In this document: in pieces, positions 56,863 to 64,000 of the stretch
Layout of the letters: every line of letters starts with the position of its first letter
Position numbering within the stretch: position 1 is the stretch's first letter
Assembly (NCBI RefSeq): GCF_001443045.1
Contig: NZ_LKPJ01000003.1
Span: 349,935-413,934 of the forward strand
Source of the DNA: Burkholderia ambifaria
GTDB taxonomy: Bacteria; Pseudomonadota; Gammaproteobacteria; Burkholderiales; Burkholderiaceae
Reading direction: 5' to 3'
Length of the DNA: 64,000 bases
Notes under the pieces: model-generated
Databases searched by the model: none
What the model saw: the letters and a program-made list of their open reading frames with translations, nothing else
What the model was told of the DNA's origin: nothing
Program-made: the position numbers and the translations under genes

Positions 56863-57228
56863 TTAGAACTTGAGCCCAGCTTCGCGAGCTGCCTCAGCCA
56901 GCGCCTTGACGCGGCCATGGTAGCGGAAGCCCGAGCGGTCGAAGGCGACGGATTCGATGCCGGCAGCCTTTGCCTTCTCGGCAATACGCTTGCCGATCAG
57001 CGTCGCGGCATTAACGTTGCCGCCCTTGCCCGACTTGTCGGCCAGTTCTGCGCGCACTTCTGCTTCGAGCGTCGACGCGCTGGCGAGCACCTTGGTGCCG
57101 CAGGGCGAGAACACTTGAGCGTAGATGTGCGTGTTCGTGCGATGCACGGCGAGACGCGCGACCTGCAGCTCAGCGATCTTGATACGCGTCTGGCGAGCGC
57201 GGCGCAGGCGAGATTGAGTCTTATCCAT
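56863..57228 (-). CDS. rplR: 50S ribosomal protein L18
   Basis: L18, 121 residues, binds 5S rRNA with L5. [20 protein letters not shown] at the N-terminus, [20 protein letters not shown] and [20 protein letters not shown] toward the C-terminus are typical. 12 bp after rplF. Confidence 0.99.
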
Positions 57229-57240
57229 GATTGCGCACCC

Positions 57241-57771
57241 TTACTTCTTCTTCGTTTCTTTGAGGATCACAACCTCGTCGGAATAGCGCACGCCCTTGCC
57301 CTTGTACGGCTCCGGCGGACGGTAACCGCGGACTTCCGCAGCCACTTGACCGACTTGTTGCTTGTTGATCCCCTTGATCACGATTTCGGTTTGCGTCGGG
57401 GTTTCAGCCTTGACGCCTTCCGGCATCTGGTGCACCACCGGGTGCGAGAAACCCAGCGACAGGTTCAGCTTGTCGCCTTGCGCCTGCGCACGATAACCGA
57501 CGCCAACCAGCGTCAGCTTGCGCTCGAAACCCTTGGTCACGCCGTGCACGGCATTCGCGATGATCGCGCGCATCGTGCCCGACAGTGCGTTTGCTTCGCG
57601 GCTTTCGTCGACCGGCGACAGATTCAGCGTGCCGTCGTTGTTCGCCACGTTCACGAGCGGATTGATCGCTTGCGTGATGGTGCCCAGCGGGCCCTTGACG
57701 GTGATTGCACCGTCGGCCAGCTTGACTTCCGCGCCTTGCAGCGCGATCGGGCTTTTACCTACTCGAGACAT
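57241..57771 (-). CDS. rplF: 50S ribosomal protein L6
   Basis: L6, 176 residues with two similar alpha/beta domains. Start [21 protein letters not shown]-terminal signature [20 protein letters not shown]. It lies near the sarcin-ricin loop and factor-binding site. Confidence 0.99.
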   Translation of the reverse strand: MSRVGKSPIALQGAEVKLADGAITVKGPLGTITQAINPLVNVANNDGTLNLSPVDESREANALSGTMRAIIANAVHGVTKGFERKLTLVGVGYRAQAQGDKLNLSLGFSHPVVHQMPEGVKAETPTQTEIVIKGINKQQVGQVAAEVRGYRPPEPYKGKGVRYSDEVVILKETKKK

Positions 57772-57789
57772 GTTTCTCTCTCCTCGGCT

Positions 57790-58185
57790 TTAAGCAACGT
57801 AGCAGATGACTTCGCCGCCGACGCCGGTAGCGCGCGCCTTGCGGTCGGTCATCACGCCCTTCGGCGTCGACACGATTGCCACACCCAGGCCGTTCATGAC
57901 CTGCGGAATGTCGTTACGGCCGCGGTACACGCGCAGACCAGGCTTCGACACGCGCTCGAGGCGTTCGATGACCGGGCGACCTGCGTAGTACTTCAGCGCG
58001 ATATTCAGTTCGGACTTCGCACCTTCCGCCTTGACGGCGAAATCGTCGATATAGCCTTCGTCCTTCAGGACTTGCGCGATTGCAACCTTGACCTTCGACG
58101 AGGGCATCGCAACCGATACCTTCTCAACCATCTGCGCGTTGCGGATGCGAGTCAGCATATCGGCGATAGGATCACTCATGCTCAT
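57790..58185 (-). CDS. rpsH: 30S ribosomal protein S8
   Basis: S8, 131 residues ([20 protein letters not shown]...). In E. coli S8 binds the spc mRNA near rplE and represses the operon. C-terminus [20 protein letters not shown] is conserved. A start two codons later (MSDP) is equally likely. Confidence 0.99.
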   Translation of the reverse strand: MSMSDPIADMLTRIRNAQMVEKVSVAMPSSKVKVAIAQVLKDEGYIDDFAVKAEGAKSELNIALKYYAGRPVIERLERVSKPGLRVYRGRNDIPQVMNGLGVAIVSTPKGVMTDRKARATGVGGEVICYVA

Positions 58186-58199
58186 TTACGTTTCTCCTA

Positions 58200-58505
58200 T
58201 TACCAGCTCGCCTTGGTCAGGCCAGGAATCTCGCCACGGAATGCGATTTCACGAATCTTGTTACGCGCGAGGCCGAATTTACGGAACGTGCCACGCGGAC
58301 GGCCCGTGATCGCGCAGCGGTTACGCTGGCGGGTCGGGTTTGCGTTGCGGGGCAGTTGCTGCAGCTCAAGGCGTGCTTCGTAGCGCTCTTCTTCCGACTT
58401 GCTTTGGTCTTCGACGATCGCCTTCAGCGCTTCGCGCTTTGCTGCGAACTTCGCGACCAGGCGGGCGCGCTTCTTTTCACGTTCGATCAGTGCCAGTTTA
58501 GCCAC
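58200..58505 (-). CDS. rpsN: 30S ribosomal protein S14
   Basis: S14, 101 residues, the long form without the zinc-binding Cys set (only one Cys in [20 protein letters not shown]). [20 protein letters not shown] begins the protein. Between rplE and rpsH. Confidence 0.99.
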   Translation of the reverse strand: MAKLALIEREKKRARLVAKFAAKREALKAIVEDQSKSEEERYEARLELQQLPRNANPTRQRNRCAITGRPRGTFRKFGLARNKIREIAFRGEIPGLTKASW

Positions 58506-58512
58506 GGTAACC

Positions 58513-59052
58513 TCAGTTTCTGAACGGGAACTTGAAGCTGGCGAGCAGAGCCTTTGCTTCGTCGTCGGTCTTCGCAGTCGTCGTGATGCTGATGTTCAGC
58601 CCACGCAGTGCGTCGATCTTGTCGTAGTCGATTTCGGGGAAAATGATCTGCTCTTTCACACCGATGTTGTAGTTGCCGCGGCCATCGAAGGCACGACCCG
58701 ACACACCGCGGAAGTCACGCACGCGGGGCAGGGCAACGGTCACGAAACGGTCGAGGAATTCGTACATCGCTTGACCACGCAGCGTCACCATCGCGCCGAT
58801 CGGGTAGCCCTGGCGGATCTTGAAGCCTGCGATTGCCTTGCGTGCCTTCGTGACGACCGGCTTCTGACCTGCGATCTTCGTGAGATCGCCAACGGCGTTC
58901 TCGATGATCTTCTTGTCAGCGATCGCTTCGCCAAGACCCATGTTCAGCGTGATCTTGGTGATGCGCGGCACTTCCATGACCGACTTGTAACCGAACTTCT
59001 CGATCAGGCCGGGCACAACCTTTTCTTTGTAAAACTCTTGAAAACGAGCCAT
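58513..59052 (-). CDS. rplE: 50S ribosomal protein L5
   Basis: L5, 179 residues, part of the 5S rRNA complex and bridge to S13. [40 protein letters not shown] and [20 protein letters not shown] are family signatures. 16 bp after rplX. Confidence 0.99.
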   Translation of the reverse strand: MARFQEFYKEKVVPGLIEKFGYKSVMEVPRITKITLNMGLGEAIADKKIIENAVGDLTKIAGQKPVVTKARKAIAGFKIRQGYPIGAMVTLRGQAMYEFLDRFVTVALPRVRDFRGVSGRAFDGRGNYNIGVKEQIIFPEIDYDKIDALRGLNISITTTAKTDDEAKALLASFKFPFRN

Positions 59053-59068
59053 TTTTTACTCCGCTGCG

Positions 59069-59377
59069 TCAGGCGCTCAGTACGGCACCGGTCGTCTTCA
59101 GGAAGCGAACCTTCTTGCCTTCCTCGACCTTGATGCCAACACGCGACGCCTTGCCATTCGCGTCGACCAGTGCGACGTTCGAAATATGCAGGGGCATCGT
59201 CTTCGCTTCCACGCCGCCCGTCGTACCCTTCATCGGGTTCGGCTTCACATGCTTCTTGACGAGGTTGATACCCTCAACCGTCACATGTTCTGCACCGACA
59301 GCCAGCACGACGCCGCGCTTGCCCTTGTCTTTGCCAGTGACGACGATGACTTCGTCACCTTTGCGAATCTTGTTCAT
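59069..59377 (-). CDS. rplX: 50S ribosomal protein L24
   Basis: L24, 102 residues with a KOW motif ([20 protein letters not shown]). It is an early assembly initiator for the large subunit. Between rplN and rplE, 9 bp after rplN. Confidence 0.99.
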
Positions 59378-59386
59378 CGCGACTCC

Positions 59387-59755
59387 TTACAGCACTTCCG
59401 GCGCCAGCGAAACGATCTTCATGAATCGTTCGCTACGCAGCTCACGCGTCACCGGCCCAAAAATACGGGTGCCGATCGGCTCAAGCTTGTTATTCAAAAG
59501 CACAGCGGCGTTGCCGTCGAACTTGATCAGCGAGCCGTCTTGACGGCGAACACCCTTGGCGGTGCGGACCACCACGGCGTTGTAGATTTCGCCTTTCTTC
59601 ACGCGCCCGCGCGGCGTTGCTTCTTTGACGGTCACCTTGATGATGTCGCCAATGCCGGCATAACGACGCTTCGAGCCGCCGAGCACCTTGATGCACATGA
59701 CTTCACGCGCACCCGTGTTGTCGGCTACTTCGAGCCGAGATTCGGTCTGGATCAT
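59387..59755 (-). CDS. rplN: 50S ribosomal protein L14
   Basis: L14, 122 residues from the ATG at 59753-59755 ([20 protein letters not shown]). Signature [20 protein letters not shown] and the C-terminus [19 protein letters not shown]. It is the first gene of the spc-type cluster, with a 309 bp gap and a promoter candidate upstream. Longer in-frame starts are run-through of the leader. Confidence 0.98.
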   Translation of the reverse strand: MIQTESRLEVADNTGAREVMCIKVLGGSKRRYAGIGDIIKVTVKEATPRGRVKKGEIYNAVVVRTAKGVRRQDGSLIKFDGNAAVLLNNKLEPIGTRIFGPVTRELRSERFMKIVSLAPEVL

Positions 59756-59970
59756 GGTTTGTCTTTCCCAACTTAATCCGGATGCACCACCATGATGCAT
59801 TCGGTCAGTCTTGGTCCCGTCAGCCAATCGGCTGCTTGGGTTGGAACAGCAGCGACGGCAAACGAAACCCGCCATCGCAATTCGGTGAATCTTTCGGACA
59901 GGCTGGCGCCAGTCCGCTTCCCCCACCAACTTCGCCCGCGACGGGGCTCCCATAAAGAGGGAAGACCAGG

Positions 59971-59994
59971 ATTATAACAAATAACCCTGGTCAC
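59971..59994 (-). promoter_or_regulatory. Candidate promoter for the spc cluster within an inverted repeat
   Basis: Minus-strand -10 TATAAT (59971-59976), with a weak -35 TTGCGT starting 16 bp upstream. The -10 lies in the loop of a perfect 7 bp inverted repeat GACCAGG / CCTGGTC (59964-59970 and 59986-59992), which could act as an operator. Confidence 0.5.
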
Positions 59995-60016
59995 GCAAGC
60001 AAAAACTTTGCGATTT

Positions 60017-60041
60017 CAAGCACTTCGTGGCGAAGTGCTTG
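60017..60041 (-). terminator. Hairpin after rpsQ (possible end of S10 operon)
   Basis: Stem CAAGCACTTCG / CGAAGTGCTTG with a short loop, 24 bp beyond the rpsQ stop. The T-run (AGTTTTTGC) is about 10 bases further on, so termination may be weak. Confidence 0.5.
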
Positions 60042-60064
60042 TTACTGCCTACTGCGCTGCCCGC

Positions 60065-60337
60065 TTAGATGACGCGAGCTGCTTCGACGAGGCGCGACAC
60101 CGTCCAGGCCTTCGTCTTCGACAGCGGACGAGTTTCCTGGATTTCAACGAGGTCACCCTCGTTGTAGGTGTTCGCTTCATCATGCGCGTGGTACTTCTTC
60201 GAGCGCACGACATACTTGCCGTAGATCGGGTGCTTGACGCGGTGCTCGATCAGCACGGTGACGGTCTTGTCCATCTTGTTGCTGACGACCCGACCGACCA
60301 GCGTCCGCTTCAGCGAGGTTTTCACGCTATCGTTCAT
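60065..60337 (-). CDS. rpsQ: 30S ribosomal protein S17
   Basis: S17, 90 residues, OB-fold 16S rRNA-binding protein. [20 protein letters not shown] and [20 protein letters not shown] are typical; [18 protein letters not shown] is the C-terminal signature. Its ATG overlaps the rpmC stop (ATGA). Confidence 0.99.
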
Positions 60338-60528
60338 TTCTGGTTCGCCTTCTGAGTCATGACGGTCCGCACACGTGCGATGTCGCGACGAACCTTCTTC
60401 AGCTGGCTCGTGTTCGTGAGCTGCTGGGTCGCGAGTTGCATGCGCAGGCCGAATTGCGCCTTCAGCAGGTCCGCCAGCTCCTTGTTGAGCGCGGCCTGGT
60501 CTTTCTGGAGAAGTTCGGAAGCCTTCAT
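60334..60528 (-). CDS. rpmC: 50S ribosomal protein L29
   Basis: L29, 64 residues, mainly two helices, at the peptide exit tunnel. [20 protein letters not shown] and [20 protein letters not shown], ending in the conserved [11 protein letters not shown] helix. Nine bp after rplP. Confidence 0.98.
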
Positions 60529-60537
60529 GTTTTCTCC

Positions 60538-60954
60538 TTAGGCGCCGAGCTGGCGCACGATGAATGCCGTCTTCAGCGGCAGCTTGGCTGCAGCCAGACG
60601 GAACGCTTCGCGTGCCAATTCTTCGGTTACGCCGTCCATTTCATAGAGCATCTTGCCCGGCTGGATCTCAGCGACGTAGTACTCCGGGTTACCCTTACCG
60701 TTACCCATACGCACTTCTGCCGGCTTTTGCGAAATCGGCTTGTCCGGGAAGATCCGGATCCAGATGCGGCCGCCACGCTTGATGTGACGCGTCATTGCAC
60801 GACGCGCCGCTTCAATCTGACGTGCGGTCAAACGACCGCGACCGATCGCCTTCAGGCCGAATTCACCGAACGACACTGCGTTGCCGCGCGTCGCCTTGCC
60901 GGTGTTACGACCCTTCTGCTCTTTGCGATACTTCCTGCGTTTCGGTTGCAGCAT
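60538..60954 (-). CDS. rplP: 50S ribosomal protein L16
   Basis: L16, 138 residues, near the A site of the peptidyl-transferase centre. [40 protein letters not shown] and the hydroxylation-site region [20 protein letters not shown] are visible. Two bp after rpsC. Confidence 0.99.
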   Translation of the reverse strand: MLQPKRRKYRKEQKGRNTGKATRGNAVSFGEFGLKAIGRGRLTARQIEAARRAMTRHIKRGGRIWIRIFPDKPISQKPAEVRMGNGKGNPEYYVAEIQPGKMLYEMDGVTEELAREAFRLAAAKLPLKTAFIVRQLGA

Positions 60955-60956
60955 CG

Positions 60957-61757
60957 TTATTCTCCAGTCTTGCCGTCTTCCGGCTTGCCGGCGCCGCGGC
61001 GCGGTGCGCCACGACGAGCACCCGGAGCGCCGCCTTCGCCGTCACGGCGCGGACGACGGTCGCCCGGACGCGCATTGCGACGCGGACGCTTGTCTTCGGC
61101 TACTTCCTCGACCACCGGCGCGTCATTGCGGCCGAGCGTGTCGCCCTTGTATACCCACACCTTGACGCCGATGATCCCGTAGGTCGTCTTCGCTTCCGAG
61201 GTTGCGTAGTCGATGTCGGCACGCAGCGTATGAAGGGGCACGCGACCTTCGCGATACCACTCCGTACGAGCGATTTCGATACCGTTCAGACGGCCTGCGC
61301 TCATGATCTTGATGCCCTGGGCACCCAGACGCATCGCGTTCTGCATCGCACGCTTCATCGCGCGACGGAACATGATCCGGCGTTCGAGCTGTTGCGTGAT
61401 CGAGTCAGCGATCAGTTGAGCATCGGTTTCCGGCTTGCGGATTTCTTCGATGTTGACGTGAACCGGCACGCCCATGCGGCGTTGCAGTTCCGTCTTCAGC
61501 TGTTCGATATCCTCGCCCTTCTTGCCGATGACGACGCCCGGACGCGAGCTGTAAATCGTGATGCGCGCGTTCTTTGCCGGACGCTCGATGACGACCCGAC
61601 CGACCGAAGCGTTCTTCAGCTTCTTCTTCAGGTATTCACGAACACCGATGTCTTCCTGCAGCATCGCCGCGAAATTGTTGTTGTTCGCGTACCAACGCGA
61701 AGCCCAATTGCGGCTGACAGCCAGGCGGAAGCCAGTCGGATGAATTTTCTGTCCCAT
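60957..61757 (-). CDS. rpsC: 30S ribosomal protein S3
   Basis: S3, 266 residues, against 233 in E. coli. [20 protein letters not shown] starts it; the KH domain has [20 protein letters not shown] and the C-domain [20 protein letters not shown]. The extra ~45 residues are a basic, Arg/Gly/Pro-rich tail ([18 protein letters not shown]) predicted to be disordered on the outside of the mRNA entry site. Confidence 0.98.
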   Translation of the reverse strand: MGQKIHPTGFRLAVSRNWASRWYANNNNFAAMLQEDIGVREYLKKKLKNASVGRVVIERPAKNARITIYSSRPGVVIGKKGEDIEQLKTELQRRMGVPVHVNIEEIRKPETDAQLIADSITQQLERRIMFRRAMKRAMQNAMRLGAQGIKIMSAGRLNGIEIARTEWYREGRVPLHTLRADIDYATSEAKTTYGIIGVKVWVYKGDTLGRNDAPVVEEVAEDKRPRRNARPGDRRPRRDGEGGAPGARRGAPRRGAGKPEDGKTGE

Positions 61758-61768
61758 CGTATGGCTCC

Positions 61769-62098
61769 TTAATTCCCGACCGTCACAGTGATGTGACAGG
61801 ATTGCTTCTCGATGCGGTTACCGCGGCCCTTGGCGCGCGCGGTGAAACGCTTGAGCGATGCAGCCTTGTCGACGTAGATGCTCTTGATCTTGAGCTCGTC
61901 GATATCAGCGCCTTCGTTGTGCTCCGCATTCGCGATTGCCGACAGCACAACCTTCTTCACGATGCCAGCCGCCTTCTTCGGCGAGAACGTCAGAACGTTC
62001 AGCGCCTTGTCGACCGGCAAACCGCGGATCTGGTCAGCCACAAGGCGCGTTTTTTGCGCCGAGATGCGGGCACCGCGATGAATTGCTTTCACTTCCAT
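61769..62098 (-). CDS. rplV: 50S ribosomal protein L22
   Basis: L22, 109 residues, lines the exit tunnel. [20 protein letters not shown] and the beta-hairpin region [20 protein letters not shown] are conserved; changes in that hairpin give macrolide resistance elsewhere. 11 bp before rpsC. Confidence 0.99.
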
Positions 62099-62110
62099 CT
62101 TGATTGCCCC

Positions 62111-62386
62111 TTATTTCTTGGCCTTCTTGTCGGCCGCGTGACCCTTGAACGTACGGGTCAGTGCGAACTCGCCAAGCTTGTGGCCGACCATGTTTTCCGA
62201 GATGTACACCGGAACGTGTTGACGGCCGTTGTGAACAGCGATCGTCAGGCCGATGAAATCCGGCAGAATCGTCGAGCGACGCGACCAGGTCTTGATCGGC
62301 TTTTTGTCGCGCGAAGCTGCAGCCGCCTCAACTTTCTTCAGCAAATGGGCGTCGCAGAACGGACCTTTTTTTACAGAACGTGCCAT
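62111..62386 (-). CDS. rpsS: 30S ribosomal protein S19
   Basis: S19, 91 residues, in the head next to S13. [20 protein letters not shown] and [20 protein letters not shown], then [19 protein letters not shown], are signatures. Confidence 0.99.
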
Positions 62387-62396
62387 TGCCTACTCC

Positions 62397-63224
62397 TTAA
62401 CGCTTGTGACGGCGCTGGACGATCATCGTCGTCGTGCGCTTGTTGCTGCGGGTGCGATAACCCTTAGCCGGCGTACCCCACGGGCTCACCGGGTCGCGAC
62501 CTGCAGCCGTCTTGCCCTCACCACCACCGTGCGGGTGATCAACCGGGTTCATCGCAACGCCACGCACCGTCGGGCGGATACCGCGCCAGCGGTTCGCGCC
62601 AGCCTTGCCGATTTGGCGCAGGCTATGCTCTTCGTTGCCGACTTCACCGATCGTTGCACGGCACTCGATGTGCACGCGGCGGATTTCGCCCGAACGCAGA
62701 CGAACCTGCGCGTAGACGCCTTCACGTGCCAGCAGCATGGCCGACGTGCCAGCCGAACGCGCCATTTGCGCGCCCTTGCCCGGCAGCATCTCGATGCAGT
62801 GGATCGTCGTACCGACCGGAATGTTGCGGATCGGCAGCGTGTTACCTGCACGGATCGGCGCTTCCGAACCCGACATCAGCTGTTGGCCGACGGTCAGGCC
62901 CTTCGGGGCGATGATGTAGCGACGCTCGCCGTCTGCGTAGAGCACCAGCGCGATGTTCGCGCTACGGTTCGGGTCGTACTCGAGACGCTCGACCTTTGCC
63001 GGGATGCCGTCCTTCGTGCGACGGAAATCGACGATACGGTAGTGCTGCTTGTGACCACCACCCTTGTGACGCGTGGTGATACGGCCGTTGTTGTTACGAC
63101 CGGCGGTCGAGCTCTGCGAGTCGAGCAGTGCCGCGAACGGCTTGCCCTGGTGCAGGTTCTTGTTGACCACCTTGACCATCGCGCGGCGACCCGGCGAAGT
63201 CGGTTTAACTTTCACGATTGCCAT
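62397..63224 (-). CDS. rplB: 50S ribosomal protein L2
   Basis: L2, 275 residues, needed for subunit joining and peptidyl-transferase activity. [20 protein letters not shown] at the start; the functional loop [17 protein letters not shown] with its conserved His lies near residue 225. Two bp after rplW. Confidence 0.99.
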
Positions 63225-63226
63225 GA

Positions 63227-63541
63227 TTACTTGGCCTCCGCTTCAAAGTTGATTTCCTGGCCGGGCTTCAGGCAAACGTACGCCTTCTTCACGTCCTTAC
63301 GGCGGCCCATCGAACGGCCGAAGCGCTTTTGCTTGCCCTTCTGAACCAGCACGTTGACCGAATCAACTTCAACCTTGAACAGCAGCTCGACAGCCGCCTT
63401 CACTTCCTGCTTCGTGGCATCCGGTGCGACTTCGAACACGACTTGCTCGTTCTTGTCGGCAACCAGCGTCGCCTTTTCCGAGATCACCGGTGCGAGCAGG
63501 ACCTGCATCAAACGATGATCGTTCTTGCGAATCTCGCTCAT
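63227..63541 (-). CDS. rplW: 50S ribosomal protein L23
   Basis: L23, 104 residues, docking site for trigger factor and SRP at the tunnel exit. [20 protein letters not shown] and [20 protein letters not shown] are typical. Its ATG overlaps the rplD stop (ATGA). Confidence 0.99.
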
Positions 63542-64000
63542 GACAGCAACTCCTCGATCTGGGCGACCGCAGCCTTCGTGACCAGCACTTTCTTGAAGTA
63601 GATCAGCGACAGCGGGTCAGCGTAGCGCGGCTCGACAATCGCCACGTGCGGCAGGTTGCGCGAAGCCAGGTACAGGTTCTCATCGACCGTGTCCGTGATG
63701 ATCAGAACGGAGTCGAGACCCATGGTCTTGAATTTGTCAGCCAGCAGCTTGGTCTTCGGCGCCTCGAGGATGATGTCCTCGACGACCGACAGACGGCCTT
63801 CACGGGCCAGCTGCGAGAAGATCGAGCAGAGACCTGCGCGATGCATCTTCTTGTTGACCTTGTGCGAGAAGTTTTCTTCCGGCGAGTTCGGGAAGATGCG
63901 ACCACCGCCACGCCACAACGGGCTCGACGACATACCGGCACGAGCGCGGCCCGTACCCTTCTGACGCCACGGCTTCTTGGTGGTGTGCTTGACTTGCTCA
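63538..64000 (-). CDS. rplD: 50S ribosomal protein L4 (partial)
   Basis: C-terminal ~154 residues of L4; the N-terminus lies beyond the right edge. The tunnel-loop region [20 protein letters not shown] and [20 protein letters not shown] are diagnostic. In E. coli L4 represses the S10 operon by acting on its leader. The internal ATG at 63933 is not the start because family sequence continues upstream of it. Confidence 0.97.

Larger units (their letters stand above)
59756..60064 (-). other. Intergenic leader between rpsQ and rplN
   Basis: The largest gap in the ribosomal cluster (309 bp). It holds a hairpin just after rpsQ, a promoter-like -10 in an inverted repeat, and then about 210 nt of leader before rplN with no convincing ORF. 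The leader could hold a regulatory structure, but none was assigned by eye. Confidence 0.6.

Noticed and set aside
63538..63933. A complete 131-residue protein starting at an ATG at 63933
   Set aside because: L4 family sequence ([14 protein letters not shown]) continues in frame upstream of that codon to the window edge, so this is an internal Met of rplD.

Overview
The window is a GC-rich chromosomal segment from a betaproteobacterium, almost certainly Burkholderia and most likely the Burkholderia cepacia complex. The evidence is the protein sequences, the gene order (mla - thi - gltBD - ugp - pil - ccs - hemB - S10/spc/alpha ribosomal clusters), system II cytochrome c maturation and very strong GC3 codon use. 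Nothing looks plasmid- or phage-borne. There are no rRNA or tRNA genes, CRISPR arrays or intact insertion sequences.

Left part (1-9 kb), all on the minus strand: the thiamine thiazole operon (a 43-codon leader ORF, then thiO-thiS-thiG-thiE) lies behind a TPP riboswitch. It is followed by the phospholipid-transport operon mlaF-E-D-A-C-B and the ATPase of an ABC-2 exporter cut by the left edge. From 9.2 to 14.6 kb on the plus strand come a YddA/SbmA-like ABC transporter, a short-chain dehydrogenase homologue lacking its catalytic Tyr, an MFS permease and a DadA-type D-amino-acid dehydrogenase.

Middle part (14.6-36.5 kb), mostly minus strand: thpR and the wreck of an alanine/Na+ symporter gene; gltB-gltD (glutamate synthase); a conserved but catalytically dead REP-type transposase homologue; ompW (plus strand); ugpB-A-E-C-Q (glycerol-3-phosphate uptake); and a long run pilM-N-(O+P fusion)-Q - aroK - aroB - dgt. 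mrcA (PBP1a) is divergent from pilM.

Right part (39-50.5 kb): cyaY/lptM, msrPQ, ccsA-resB and cytochrome c4, engB, an unannotated small RNA with an anti-Shine-Dalgarno loop, hemB, and cutA-dsbD. From 50.6 kb to the right edge the minus strand carries the ribosomal protein superoperon, read from the right edge leftward: rplD ... rpsQ (S10), rplN ... secY (spc), infA ... rplQ (alpha). An internal promoter precedes rplN. Terminator-like or strong hairpins lie between rpsK/rpsD, rpsD/rpoA and rpoA/rplQ.

The observations most worth following up are the hairpin sRNA at 46989-47093, the dead transposase-like protein upstream of gltB, the PilO-PilP fusion, the TPP riboswitch with its translationally coupled leader ORF, the SDR without its catalytic Tyr, and the attenuator-like hairpins inside the alpha operon. 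All functions are inferred from sequence reading alone; no database search was run.
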